Numbered from the stretch's first letter, positions 1-8,155 are shown. The stretch is DNA of 64,000 nucleotides from DASZUK01 sp035547695 (GCA_035547695.1 DASZUK010000033.1:14340-78339), one strand, 5' to 3'. Numbers and translations: made by a program. The notes: generated by a model from the sequence alone, not told the origin.

Positions 1-1
1 C

Positions 2-1486
2 GGCACCGAGCAGACCGCCGGCCAACTGCTGGGCCGGGCCAACCAACTGGTGCACGCCCTCCGCGGCTTCGACCTGCACCCCGGCGACGTCGTGGCCACC
101 CTGCTGCCGAACTGCGCCGAGATGTTCGAGGTCTACCTGGCCTGCCTGCAGGCCGGCTGGTACCTGGTGCCCATCAACCACCACCTGGTCGCCCCGGAGG
201 TGGCCTACATCCTGAAGGACTCGGAGGCCAAGGTGTTCGTGGCCCACGACCGGTTCGCCGACGTCGCCCTGGACGCCGCCGACGAGGCCGAGATCCCGGC
301 GTCCACCTGCCTGGCCGTCGGCGACATCACCGGGTTCACCTCCTACGCCCGGGTCCGTGACGCCCAGCCCACCACCGACCCGGACCACCGGACCATCGGC
401 GACGTCATGAACTACACCTCCGGCACCACCGGCAACCCCAAGGGGGTCCACCGGCCGCTCAGCGGAGCCACCCCGGAGCAGGCGGCGCTGGGGCTGTCCG
501 GCATCCTGTTCCTGTTCGGCATCCAGCCGCAGGACGACAACGTCCACATCGTGGGGTCCCCGCTGTACCACACCGCCGTCCTGCGGTTCGCCGGGGCCTC
601 CATCCACCTGGGGCACACCATCGTCCTCATGGACAAGTGGACCCCGGAGGGCATGCTGGAGCTGATCCAGAAGTACCGGGTCACCACCTCCCACATGGTG
701 CCCACCCAGTTCCACCGGCTGCTCAGCCTGCCCGACGACGTCCGGGCGAAGTACGACGTGTCGTCGCTGCGGCACATGATCCACGCCGCCGCCCCCTGCC
801 CGGTGGACGTCAAGCGGAAGATGATCGACTGGTGGGGCCTGACGGTGGACGAGTACTACGCCGCCTCCGAGGGCGGCGGCACCGCCGTCGGCGCCGCCGA
901 GTGGCTGACCAAGCCGGGCACCGTCGGCAAGGCCTGGCCCATCTCCGAGATCGCCATCTTCGACGACGCCGGCAACCGCATCGAGGAGCCCGGGGTCATC
1001 GGCACCGTCTACATGGCCATGCAGACCGGCGACTTCACCTACCACAAGGACGACGAGAAGACCCAGAAGAACCGGATCGGCAAGTTCTTCACCGTCGGCG
1101 ACGTCGGGTTCCTGGACGAGGACGGGTTCCTGTTCCTCCGCGACCGCAAGATCGACATGATCATCTCCGGCGGCGCCAACATCTACCCGGCCGAGATCGA
1201 GAACGTCCTCCTCGGCCACCCCGCCGTGGCCGACGTCGCCGTCTTCGGCATCCCCCACGACGACTGGGGCGAGGAGGTCAAGGCCGTCGTCGAGGTCCAG
1301 GACGGCGTCGAGGCCACCCCGGAGCTGGCCGACGACATCCTGGCCTTCTGCGCCGGCAAGCTGGCCAAGTTCAAGACCCCCAAGTCCGTCGACTTCGTCG
1401 CCGAGCTCCCCCGGGACCCCAACGGCAAGCTGTACAAGCGCAAGCTCCGCGACCCGTACTGGGAGGGCGTGCAGCGCGCCGTCTGA
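2..1486 (+). CDS. Acyl-CoA synthetase (AMP-forming, FadD family), 5' truncated by the window edge
   Basis: Activates a carboxylic acid as acyl-adenylate and then acyl-CoA in the cytoplasm. The reading frame is open to the left edge, so the true start lies outside the window; 494 residues are visible. The AMP-binding P-loop reads TSGTTGNPKGV at about residue 137, followed by YHTA, and the C-terminal lid ends in PRDPNGKLYKRKLRD with the conserved catalytic lysine region. A HRPLSG stretch after the P-loop is reminiscent of FadD17/FadD19-type steroid side-chain synthetases; this is an inference from memory of those families. It converges on the thioesterase operon with 19 bp between stop codons. 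Neighbouring thiolase and hydratase genes support a beta-oxidation or steroid role. The substrate is not determinable from sequence. Confidence 0.9.
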   Translation, partial: GTEQTAGQLLGRANQLVHALRGFDLHPGDVVATLLPNCAEMFEVYLACLQAGWYLVPINHHLVAPEVAYILKDSEAKVFVAHDRFADVALDAADEAEIPASTCLAVGDITGFTSYARVRDAQPTTDPDHRTIGDVMNYTSGTTGNPKGVHRPLSGATPEQAALGLSGILFLFGIQPQDDNVHIVGSPLYHTAVLRFAGASIHLGHTIVLMDKWTPEGMLELIQKYRVTTSHMVPTQFHRLLSLPDDVRAKYDVSSLRHMIHAAAPCPVDVKRKMIDWWGLTVDEYYAASEGGGTAVGAAEWLTKPGTVGKAWPISEIAIFDDAGNRIEEPGVIGTVYMAMQTGDFTYHKDDEKTQKNRIGKFFTVGDVGFLDEDGFLFLRDRKIDMIISGGANIYPAEIENVLLGHPAVADVAVFGIPHDDWGEEVKAVVEVQDGVEATPELADDILAFCAGKLAKFKTPKSVDFVAELPRDPNGKLYKRKLRDPYWEGVQRAV

Positions 1487-1505
1487 TGCCTGGCCGCCGG
1501 GCCGG

Positions 1506-2336
1506 CTAGGTGGCCGGCGGCCCGTCGACGCCCAGGAGCCGGGCGCCGCGCGCCACCAGTTCCTTTATCTCCGGATCGACGCCCCCGTCGCCGGCCTCGG
1601 CGGCGTTGGCGGTGACCACGTCCAGGAACCGCTGCGGGGCCAGCTCGATGAACACCCCCTCGGCCTCGGCGGTCAGCTCCCCGTTGTGGTAGATGCCGCC
1701 CCAGGCGAAGATCTTGCGGCCGTCGACGCCGGTCTGCCGGGCCACCAGGTCCAGGTCGGCCAGCAGCGGGGTGGGCCGGCGGTACCGGACGGTCAGGGTG
1801 CCGGTCATCCCGGCCCGGCCGGTCGGGATGTTGGCGGCCCCCAGCAGCTCGTCGAAGGTCTGGGCGACCACCCCGCCGTGCACGCAGGTGGGCGGCCCCT
1901 CGTAGGCGTACCCGAACCGGGCCCGGCCGCGCAGCTCCGGCCGGCCGTCCTCCCCCCGGACCGTCCAGATGGCCACCGGCGACGCCAGCGGGTTGGCGTA
2001 GCCCACCACCGGGCTGGTCGGGAAGAAGTCCTGGGGGTGCCCGCGGTGGTCCGGCATCGTCCGGTGCCGCCGTCCCGGGCCGGCCGCCGCGGCCAGCCGG
2101 TCGGCCACCGCGGCCAGGTCGGCGGCCGCCCGGTCCAGGTCGGCGTCGTCGACGGCCCGGCCCACCAGCAGGTCGGCCAGTCGGCGCACCTCGGCCGCCG
2201 CCCGGTTCGCGGCCGAGCCGGCCGTGCTCTTAGGCCCGCCTGGGGCCCCACTGCCGTCTACTCCGATGGCAGGCTCCTCCGATGCGTGGGGCCCCTGCCC
2301 CACGCCGGCCGTGCTCCTGGGTCCGGGGTCGGTCAC
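1506..2336 (-). CDS. PaaI-type hotdog acyl-CoA thioesterase with a repeat-derived N-terminal extension
   Basis: Predicted to hydrolyse acyl-CoA or a related thioester. The C-terminal half carries the hotdog signature PPTCVHGGVVAQTFDELLG (about residues 148-166), with HGG and the acidic residue typical of the PaaI/4HBT family. GTG is chosen as start because it overlaps the stop of the upstream enoyl-CoA hydratase (GTGA), indicating translational coupling. The first 45 residues or so are low complexity and contain a copy of an interspersed two-hairpin repeat that encodes GVGQGPHASEEP; the same peptide recurs near the start of GatB 34 kb away. The protein is long for a single-hotdog thioesterase (276 aa), mostly because of this extension and an Ala-rich helical segment. 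Last gene of the thiolase-hydratase-thioesterase operon. Confidence 0.85.
   Translation of the reverse strand: MTDPGPRSTAGVGQGPHASEEPAIGVDGSGAPGGPKSTAGSAANRAAAEVRRLADLLVGRAVDDADLDRAAADLAAVADRLAAAAGPGRRHRTMPDHRGHPQDFFPTSPVVGYANPLASPVAIWTVRGEDGRPELRGRARFGYAYEGPPTCVHGGVVAQTFDELLGAANIPTGRAGMTGTLTVRYRRPTPLLADLDLVARQTGVDGRKIFAWGGIYHNGELTAEAEGVFIELAPQRFLDVVTANAAEAGDGGVDPEIKELVARGARLLGVDGPPAT
2217..2316 (-). repeat. Two-hairpin interspersed repeat, copy A, flanked by a 13-bp direct repeat
   Basis: The second hairpin is perfect: GCGTGGGG, loop of six, CCCCACGC (2284-2305). The linker CTCCTCCG (2275-2282) is shared by all four copies. The first hairpin is degenerate: only the outer GCCTG/CAGGC pairing (2238-2242 with 2270-2274) is kept around an insert containing CTGCC/GGCAG arms. 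The element is bracketed by the direct repeat GCCGGCCGTGCTC at 2217-2229 and 2304-2316. It lies wholly inside the thioesterase reading frame, just after the start codon. Other copies are near 27.9, 29.7 and 36.6 kb. Confidence 0.8.
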
Positions 2337-3127
2337 CGCTTCTGGAAGTTGGGCTGCCGCTTCTCCGCGAAGGCCCTCGGGCCCTCCTTGGCGTCGTCGC
2401 TGGCGAACACCGGCCAGCCGATCTCCAGCTCGCGGGCCAGGCCGTCGATCTCGGACATGCCCTCGGTCTCCTGCACCGACCGCTTGATGGCCTCCACCGC
2501 CAGCGGGCCGTTGGCGTTGATGACCTCGGCCACCGCCAGGGCCTCCTGCAGGGCCTGGCCGTCGGGGACCACCCGGCCGATCAGGCCGATGCGCAGGGCC
2601 TCCTCCGCCGACACCTCCCGGGCGGTCAGCAGCAGGTCCATGGCCACGGTGTACGGGATCTGCCGGCGCAGCCGGACGGTGGACCCGCCCAGGGGGAACA
2701 GGCCACGGCGGGCCTCGAACACCCCGAACTTGGCCCCCTCGGCGGCCACCCGGATGTCGGTGGCCTGCAGGATCTCGGTCCCGCCGGCCACCGCCCAGCC
2801 CTCCACCGCGGCGATGAGGGGCTTGCGCAGTTGGTAGTGCCGCAGCAGCGCCTTCCAGTGCAGGTCGGGGTCGTCGGCCATGCGGTGCTGGTACTTCTCG
2901 GCGTCCGGGCCGCCCATGGCCTTCAGGTCCATCCCGGCGCAGAAGGTGCCGCCGGCCCCGGTGAGGATGGCGCTGCGGATGTCGTCGTTGCGGTCGATCT
3001 CCACCCAGGCGTCGGCCATGCCCACCAGCATGGGCAGGCTGAGGGCATTCTTGGCCTCCGGCCGGTTCATGGTGACGACGGCGGTGTGGCCGACGCGCTC
3101 GAAGGTGAGGTGCTCGGTGGAGGTCAC
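2333..3127 (-). CDS. Enoyl-CoA hydratase/isomerase family protein (crotonase fold)
   Basis: Crotonase-superfamily enzyme of 264 residues, the usual length, probably hydrating an enoyl-CoA in beta-oxidation. The oxyanion-hole motif is GAGGTFCAGMDLKAM (about residues 58-72) and the second CoA-binding segment is AAVEGWAVAGGTEI; an acidic residue lies in FGVFEARRGLFPLGG. The GTG start overlaps the stop of the upstream thiolase (GTGA), and its own stop overlaps the GTG of the thioesterase, so the three genes form one coupled operon. Regulation is likely through the KstR-like operator upstream of the thiolase. Exact substrate is unknown; a steroid or fatty-acyl intermediate is an inference from the neighbours. 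Confidence 0.9.
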   Translation of the reverse strand: MTSTEHLTFERVGHTAVVTMNRPEAKNALSLPMLVGMADAWVEIDRNDDIRSAILTGAGGTFCAGMDLKAMGGPDAEKYQHRMADDPDLHWKALLRHYQLRKPLIAAVEGWAVAGGTEILQATDIRVAAEGAKFGVFEARRGLFPLGGSTVRLRRQIPYTVAMDLLLTAREVSAEEALRIGLIGRVVPDGQALQEALAVAEVINANGPLAVEAIKRSVQETEGMSEIDGLARELEIGWPVFASDDAKEGPRAFAEKRQPNFQKR

Positions 3128-4296
3128 AGCCGCTCGATGACGGTACCGGTGGCCAGGGCGCCGCCGCAGCACATGGAGATGAGGCCGACGCCGACGTCCC
3201 GGCGCTCCATCTCGTGCAGGATGGTGGTGATCAGCCGGCTGCCGGTGGCCCCGACCGGGTGGCCGAGGGCGATGGCGCCGCCGTTGACGTTGACCTTGTC
3301 CCAGTCCACCTGGTGGGCCCGGCCCCAACTGAGCACCACCGAGGCGAAGGCCTCGTTGACCTCGAACAGGTCGACGTCGCCGATGGTCATGCCGGCCTTC
3401 TTGAGCACCTTGGCGGTGGCGGCGATGGGGCCGTCCAGGTGGTAGTAGGGGTCCGACCCCACCAGGGTCTGGGCCACGATGCGGGCCCGGGGCTTCAACC
3501 CTTCGGCCCTGGCCCGCTCCTCCGACATCCACAGCACCGCGGCGGCCCCGTCGGAGATCTGCGACGACGACCCCGCGGTGTGCCGGCCGTCGGGCACCAC
3601 CGGCTTCAGCTTGGCCAGCCCCTCCGCGGTGGTGTCCCGGGGGCCCTGGTCCCTGGTGACCGCCAGCCGCTCCCCGGAGTGCTCCCCGCGGGGACCCTCC
3701 TCACCGACCACCGGGGCCTCGACCGGCACGATCTCCCGGGCGAACCGGTCCTCGGCCACCGCCACGGCCGCCTTCTGCTGGGACACCAGCCCCAGCCAGT
3801 CGGTGTCCTCCCGGCTGATCCCGTGCTTGTCCGCGATCCGCTCGGCGGCCAGGAACTGTGTGGGCATGTCGTACGGCAGGTCCTCCGGGATGGCCCTGCC
3901 GACCCCGGCGGCGGCGTTGGCCCCCAGCGGCACCCGGCTCATGGTCTCCACCCCGCAGCCGATGCCGACGTCGATGGCGCCGGCGGCCACCAGGTTGGCC
4001 ACGAAGTGGTTGGCCTGCTGCGACGATCCGCACTGGCAGTCCACCGTGGTGCCGGCCACCTCGTACGGCAGCCCCTGCAGCAGCCAGGCGGTCCGGGTGA
4101 CGTTGAACCCCTGCTCCCCGGCCTGGGTGACCACGCCGCCGACCACCTGCTCCACCGACGCCGGGTCGATGCCGGCCCGCTTGACCAGCTCTGCCTGCAC
4201 GGTGCCGAGCAGGTCGGGGGCACGCAGCCCGGACAGCCAGCCGTTGCGCTTCCCGATGGGCGTGCGCACCGCCTCCACGATTACCGGTTGGGCCAT
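3124..4296 (-). CDS. Acetyl-CoA acyltransferase (thiolase), steroid-type
   Basis: Cleaves 3-ketoacyl-CoA with CoA to release acetyl- or propionyl-CoA. The 390-residue protein has the expected thiolase layout: N-terminal VIVEAVRTPIGKRNG, nucleophilic cysteine in DCQCGSSQQA (C89), the NGGAIALGHPVGATGSR histidine block near residue 345, and the second active-site cysteine in CCGGALATG near residue 377. NETHFAxPx-type residues of classical thiolases appear as FEVNEAFASV. The N-terminal region resembles mycobacterial FadA5-like thiolases (from memory, not searched). It is the first gene of the operon with the hydratase and thioesterase, and a KstR-type palindrome lies 122 bp upstream. Confidence 0.92.
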   Translation of the reverse strand: MAQPVIVEAVRTPIGKRNGWLSGLRAPDLLGTVQAELVKRAGIDPASVEQVVGGVVTQAGEQGFNVTRTAWLLQGLPYEVAGTTVDCQCGSSQQANHFVANLVAAGAIDVGIGCGVETMSRVPLGANAAAGVGRAIPEDLPYDMPTQFLAAERIADKHGISREDTDWLGLVSQQKAAVAVAEDRFAREIVPVEAPVVGEEGPRGEHSGERLAVTRDQGPRDTTAEGLAKLKPVVPDGRHTAGSSSQISDGAAAVLWMSEERARAEGLKPRARIVAQTLVGSDPYYHLDGPIAATAKVLKKAGMTIGDVDLFEVNEAFASVVLSWGRAHQVDWDKVNVNGGAIALGHPVGATGSRLITTILHEMERRDVGVGLISMCCGGALATGTVIERL

Positions 4297-4372
4297 CTGG
4301 CACCCCTTTCCCGCCCTGGCCGGGCCAGCAGGCGGCTGTGTCCGGTGGCGGCACCGGTCGGCGTCCGCCCCT

Positions 4373-4410
4373 CTGTCCGGAATCCGTCCGGAACCGATCC
4401 GTCCGGAACC
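4373..4410. repeat. Short tandem repeat, three units containing GTCCGGAA
   Basis: TCCGTCCGGAACC occurs at 4383-4395 and again at 4398-4410 with 15-bp spacing, and a partial unit (CTGTCCGGAA) precedes them at 4373-4382. The array sits immediately beside the KstR-like palindrome, in the thiolase promoter region. It may be a second regulator site array or simple slippage; there is no direct evidence for either. Confidence 0.7.
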
Positions 4411-4417
4411 CCATTTG

Positions 4418-4431
4418 TAGAACCTGTTCTA
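4418..4431. promoter_or_regulatory. KstR-like operator TAGAACCTGTTCTA
   Basis: A perfect 14-bp inverted repeat that fits the published KstR consensus TNNAACNNGTTNNA at every fixed position. KstR is the TetR-family repressor of the upper cholesterol-degradation regulon in mycobacteria and rhodococci. It lies between the thiolase start (minus strand) and the efe operon (plus strand); the thiolase operon is the more likely target. The rest of the 300-bp gap (4297-4596) holds the GTCCGGAA repeats and the efe promoter region; no other gene is seen there. No kstR gene is in the window. Confidence 0.75.
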
Positions 4432-4520
4432 ACCGTACCACCGGCGGCGACGTGACGGTCGGGCCGCCCGGGCTCCCACCGCCCGGTCCTCCGGCGGCGC
4501 TGGGGGGGCCGGGGGCGACC

Positions 4521-4580
4521 TTGACATCCCGCGGCCTAAGGGCAAAGGTATGGATAGCCTTAAAAGTTAGGGTGACCGAA
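4521..4580 (+). promoter_or_regulatory. efeUOB promoter region with two IdeR/DtxR-like boxes
   Basis: A perfect -35 hexamer TTGACA is at 4521-4526. Downstream, two 19-bp stretches starting at 4544 and 4562 resemble the IdeR/DtxR iron-box consensus TTAGGTTAGGCTAACCTAA: about 12 of 19 matches for the first and 13 of 19 for the second, which contains TTAGGGTGACC. This is the most AT-rich spot near the gene. Iron-dependent repression of an iron-uptake operon is expected biologically. The -10 element is not clear, so the exact promoter is uncertain. Confidence 0.5.
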
Positions 4581-4596
4581 TATCCAAGGGAAGAGG

Positions 4597-5595
4597 GTGC
4601 TGCCGACTTTCGTCATCGGGCTCCGCGAGGGCATGGAGGCGGCCTTGATCGTCGGCATCGTGGCCGCCTTCCTCGGCCAGCAGGGCCGCCGGGACGCCCT
4701 GCGCCAGGTGTGGATCGGGGTGGCCGTCGCCGTGGCCATCTGCATCGCCATCGGGGTCACCCTGCAGGTCATCTCCCAGGACCTCCCCCAGCGCCAGCAG
4801 GAGGGGCTGGAGACCGTGGTGGGGGCCATCGCCGTGGTCATGGTCACCTACATGGTGCTGTGGATGCGCCGGCACTCCCGGGACCTGAAGAAGGACCTGG
4901 AGTCGGCGGCCGGTTCGGCCCTGGCCCAGGGCTCGGCCAAGGCCCTGGTGGTCATGGCCTTCCTGGCGGTGCTGCGGGAGGGGTTCGAGACGGTGGTGTT
5001 CCTGCTGGCCACCTTCCACGCCAGCGGCAACGCCACCGCCAGTTGGGTGGGCGCCCTGCTGGGCATCCTGCTGGCCGTCGTCCTCGGCTACGGCATCTAC
5101 AAGGGCGGCGTCCGCATCAACCTGTCCCGGTTCTTCCGGATCACCGGCATCGTCCTGGTGGTGATCGCCGCCGGGCTGGTGATGACGGCGTTCCACACCG
5201 CCAACGAGGCCGGCTGGATCAACGTCGGCCAGACACAGGCGGTGAACCTGTCCTGGCTGGTCCGAACAGGCACCCCGCTGTCGTCGTTCGTCACCGGGGT
5301 GTTCGGCATCCAGCCGTACCCGACCTGGATCGAGGCCGTCGCCTGGCTGGCCTACCTGGTGCCGATGCTCACCATCATGCTGTGGCCGCAGCGCCGCCCG
5401 GCCGGTCGGCCGGCTGGTGAGGTCGAGGGCGATGCGGAGGCCGGGGCGGGCGGCGGCATCCGGGCCGAGGTGGCCGCCGAGCTGGCGACCGAGCTGGCTA
5501 CCGAGGGGGCGGCACAGGCGATCTCTGCACATCACGGAGAACCATTACCGACACGACAAGGAGCGACCCACGGTGGCACCAGCCCAGCCCGATGA
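4597..5595 (+). CDS. efeU: EfeU/FTR1-family iron permease
   Basis: Membrane permease of the EfeUOB system that takes up iron after ferrous oxidation. It has seven or so hydrophobic segments and both diagnostic REGxE motifs: REGME at residues 10-14 and REGFE at 127-131, which bind Fe3+ in the Ftr1 family. GTG at 4597 is the start because it gives the canonical N-terminus MLPTFVIGLREGMEA. The C-terminal 60 residues are hydrophilic and Ala/Glu-rich, beyond the last membrane helix. The 3' end overlaps the start of efeO by 23 bp. First gene of an efeU-efeO-efeB operon. Confidence 0.95.
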   Translation: MLPTFVIGLREGMEAALIVGIVAAFLGQQGRRDALRQVWIGVAVAVAICIAIGVTLQVISQDLPQRQQEGLETVVGAIAVVMVTYMVLWMRRHSRDLKKDLESAAGSALAQGSAKALVVMAFLAVLREGFETVVFLLATFHASGNATASWVGALLGILLAVVLGYGIYKGGVRINLSRFFRITGIVLVVIAAGLVMTAFHTANEAGWINVGQTQAVNLSWLVRTGTPLSSFVTGVFGIQPYPTWIEAVAWLAYLVPMLTIMLWPQRRPAGRPAGEVEGDAEAGAGGGIRAEVAAELATELATEGAAQAISAHHGEPLPTRQGATHGGTSPAR

Positions 5596-6784
5596 CCCGA
5601 GACACCGACGCCCGGCCCGGAGGCCGGACGGTGCGCCGAGGCGGAGGGGTTGGGCCCGTTGGCCCGTGGCGCTGACGGTGGCCGGTGCGCTGGCCATTCC
5701 GGCCACCGCCGTCGTGGCCGCACCGGCGGGGGCCAAGACAACCACGGTCAACATCGCCCTGACCCCGCAGGGCTGCGCCCCCAAGCCGGCCAAGGTGGCC
5801 ACCGGGCAGGTGCAGTTCAACGTCAAGAACAAGAACGCCGGGTCGGTGTCCGAGGCGGAGCTGCGGTCCGGGGACATGGCCCACATCCTGGGAGAGCAGG
5901 AGAACCTGACCCCGGGGCTGTCCGGCGGGTTCGCCCTGGTGGTGCAGCCCGGCAAGTACGTCATCTACTGCCCCGGCGCGTCCAGGGACCACGCCACGTT
6001 CACGGTGACCGGCAAGTCGAAGGCCAAGAACTGGAAGGCCAACTCGGTGCTGTCCAGCGCCGTGTCCCAGTACGCCGCCTACGTCAACCAGAACGCGGCC
6101 ACACTGGTCAGCTCGACCCAGGCCATGTGCGCGGCCATCGACGCCGGCAACCAGACGCTGGCCGAGCAGCTCTACGCCAAGGCCCGGGTGTACTACGAGC
6201 GCATCGAGCCGGTGGCCGAGGTGTGGGGGACCCTGGACGCCGAGATCGACGCCCGGGCCAACGACGTGGCCAAGCCGTCCGACTTCAAGGGGTTCCACAA
6301 GCTGGAGGAGCTGATGTGGAGCACAAACACCCTGGACGGCGCCTCGGCGTACTGCACAGAGCTGGTCAAGAACGAGCAGGACCTGGCCCAGCTCGTGACC
6401 ACCGCCTCCTACGACCCGGTCACCATGGCCAGCGGGGCCACCGACCTGATCAACGAGGCCGCCACCTCCAAGATCACCGGCGAGGAGGAGCGGTACTCCA
6501 ACACGGACCTGCCCGTCTTCCAGGCCAACGTGGACGGGGCCATGGAGGTGTTCAACCTGCTGAAGCCGTACCTGCAGAAGGTGAACCCGGCCCTGGTGTC
6601 CAAGATCCAGCAGCGGTACCAGAAGGTGGAGAGCTCCATCGCCAAGTACAAGGCCACACCGGGCTACGACACAACCGGCTACGTGGAGTACTCCACGGTG
6701 CTCACACCGCAGCGTCGGCAACTATCGGCCCAGGTGCAGGCCTTCGCGGAGGCCCTGTCCAAGATGTCCGGCCAGGTGTCGTGA
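5573..6784 (+). CDS. efeO: EfeO, periplasmic/extracellular iron-uptake lipoprotein-like component (cupredoxin + M75 imelysin domains)
   Basis: Extracytoplasmic iron-binding partner of EfeU. The GTG start is preceded by AAGGAG at 9-nt spacing. A hydrophobic export segment (about residues 31-54, VALTVAGALAIPATAVVAAPAGA) is followed by a cupredoxin-like domain (about 57-140) and an EfeM/EfeO M75 domain containing the metal-binding HxxE motif in FHKLEELMW (H242). No lipobox cysteine is seen, so a cleaved or anchored Sec/Tat-type signal is likely. The total of 403 residues fits the family. The gene uses the Thr codon ACA seven times, which is rare in cytoplasmic genes of this window. Confidence 0.93.
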   Translation: MAPAQPDDPRHRRPARRPDGAPRRRGWARWPVALTVAGALAIPATAVVAAPAGAKTTTVNIALTPQGCAPKPAKVATGQVQFNVKNKNAGSVSEAELRSGDMAHILGEQENLTPGLSGGFALVVQPGKYVIYCPGASRDHATFTVTGKSKAKNWKANSVLSSAVSQYAAYVNQNAATLVSSTQAMCAAIDAGNQTLAEQLYAKARVYYERIEPVAEVWGTLDAEIDARANDVAKPSDFKGFHKLEELMWSTNTLDGASAYCTELVKNEQDLAQLVTTASYDPVTMASGATDLINEAATSKITGEEERYSNTDLPVFQANVDGAMEVFNLLKPYLQKVNPALVSKIQQRYQKVESSIAKYKATPGYDTTGYVEYSTVLTPQRRQLSAQVQAFAEALSKMSGQVS

Positions 6785-6816
6785 GCCGACGGGGCCCGAG
6801 GACCGTAGAGGAGGAG

Positions 6817-8142
6817 ATGACCGGGGAAGGGGGTTGCCCCTTCCCCGGTCACATCTCCCGCCGCCGGCTGCTCGGCGGCCTCGGCCTGGCCGGCGCCGGC
6901 GTGGCCCTGGGGGCGGGGGGCGTGGCCCTGGGGGCCGGCGGCATGGCGGGCAGCATGGCCCTGGCCGGGGCCGCCGGGGCGGCCACAGCGGCCGACGGTG
7001 GGGTGACCGGATCGGGCGGCGCAGGCGCCAACCGGATGTACCCGTTCTACGACGACCACCAGGCCGGCATCGTCACCCCGGCCCAGGACCGGCTGGCGTT
7101 CGCTGCCATGAACGTGCTGCCGGGGACCACCCGCAGTGACGTGCGGACGCTGCTGCGGGACTGGACGGTCGCCGCCGAGCGGATGACCAGGGGGAAGCTG
7201 GTCGGAGAGGACACCGACCTCAACGACCCCCCCCTCGACACCGGCGAGGCCATCGGCTCCCCGGTGGGCGGGCTGACCGTCACCATCGGGTACGGCCCCT
7301 CCCTCTTCGACGACCGGTTCGGGCTGGCCAAGAAGAAGCCATCCCTGCTGGTGGACCTGCCGCCGCTGCCCAACGAGAACCTGAACCCCACATACACCGG
7401 AGGAGACCTCTGCATCCAGGCCTGCTCCGACGATCCCCTGGTGGCCTTCCACGCCGTCCGGAACCTGGCCCGCCTCGGCCTCGGGGTGGTCGACTACAAC
7501 TGGATGGAGCTCGGGTTCGGCCGCACGTCCACCACCAGCACCACCGAGGCCACGCCGCGGAACCTCCTCGGCTTCAAGGACGGCACCCGCAACATCAAGG
7601 CCCAGCAGACCGACCTGCTCGACAAGTACGTGTGGGTGGGCGACGAGACCGACCAGGACTGGCTGAAGGGTGGCAGCTACCTGGTGGCCCGGCGCATCCA
7701 GATCTTCATCGAGAACTGGGACCGCGACTACCTGGGTGACCAGCAGAACGTCATCGGCCGGGCCAAGGTCACCGGCGCCCCCCTCACCGGCGGGGGCGAA
7801 TTCACCACCCCCAAGTTCAAGGAGAAAAACGACCAGGGCGAGCTGGTCATCCCGGCCAACGCCCACATCCGGCTGGCCAGCCACGAGGAGAACGACGGCA
7901 TCAGGATCCTGCGCCGCGGGTACTCGTTCACCGACGGCATCGACCCGGTCCGGGGCACCCTGATGGGCGGGCTGTTCTTCATCGCCTTCGCGAAGCGGCC
8001 GCAGCAGTTCATCGCCCTGCAGCAGAAGCTGGGCACCGGTGACGCCCTGAACGAGTACATCCAGCACATCGGCAGCGGCCTGTTCGCCGTCCAGGGCGGC
8101 CTGCGCCGCGGCCAGCACTGGGGGGACGGCCTGTTCGCCTGA
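6817..8142 (+). CDS. efeB: EfeB, Tat-exported DyP-type heme peroxidase
   Basis: Heme peroxidase that oxidises Fe2+ or extracts iron from heme for EfeUO. A twin-arginine signal HISRRRLLGGLGLAGAG (RR around residues 15-17) is followed by a Gly/Ala-rich hydrophobic region. The DyP signature GFKDG with distal aspartate is in LLGFKDGTRN (near residue 253), and the proximal heme histidine is in IRLASHEENDG. The ATG start with GAGGAG just upstream is preferred; a GTG at 6781 overlapping the efeO stop is the alternative. A perfect 14-bp inverted repeat lies immediately after the ATG. Converges with the hydrolase gene across a 26-bp palindrome. Confidence 0.94.
   Translation: MTGEGGCPFPGHISRRRLLGGLGLAGAGVALGAGGVALGAGGMAGSMALAGAAGAATAADGGVTGSGGAGANRMYPFYDDHQAGIVTPAQDRLAFAAMNVLPGTTRSDVRTLLRDWTVAAERMTRGKLVGEDTDLNDPPLDTGEAIGSPVGGLTVTIGYGPSLFDDRFGLAKKKPSLLVDLPPLPNENLNPTYTGGDLCIQACSDDPLVAFHAVRNLARLGLGVVDYNWMELGFGRTSTTSTTEATPRNLLGFKDGTRNIKAQQTDLLDKYVWVGDETDQDWLKGGSYLVARRIQIFIENWDRDYLGDQQNVIGRAKVTGAPLTGGGEFTTPKFKEKNDQGELVIPANAHIRLASHEENDGIRILRRGYSFTDGIDPVRGTLMGGLFFIAFAKRPQQFIALQQKLGTGDALNEYIQHIGSGLFAVQGGLRRGQHWGDGLFA
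6819..6850 (+). other. Perfect 14-bp stem hairpin at the efeB start codon
   Basis: GACCGGGGAAGGGG (6819-6832), a GTTG loop, and its exact complement (6837-6850). It begins on the last base of the ATG, so it would fold over the translation start and encode residues 1-12 of the Tat signal N-region. The placement just inside a downstream gene start resembles the two-hairpin repeats elsewhere in the window, though the flanks differ. A role in setting the EfeO:EfeB ratio is inference. Confidence 0.7.
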
Positions 8143-8155
8143 CCGGGTCGGCTTC

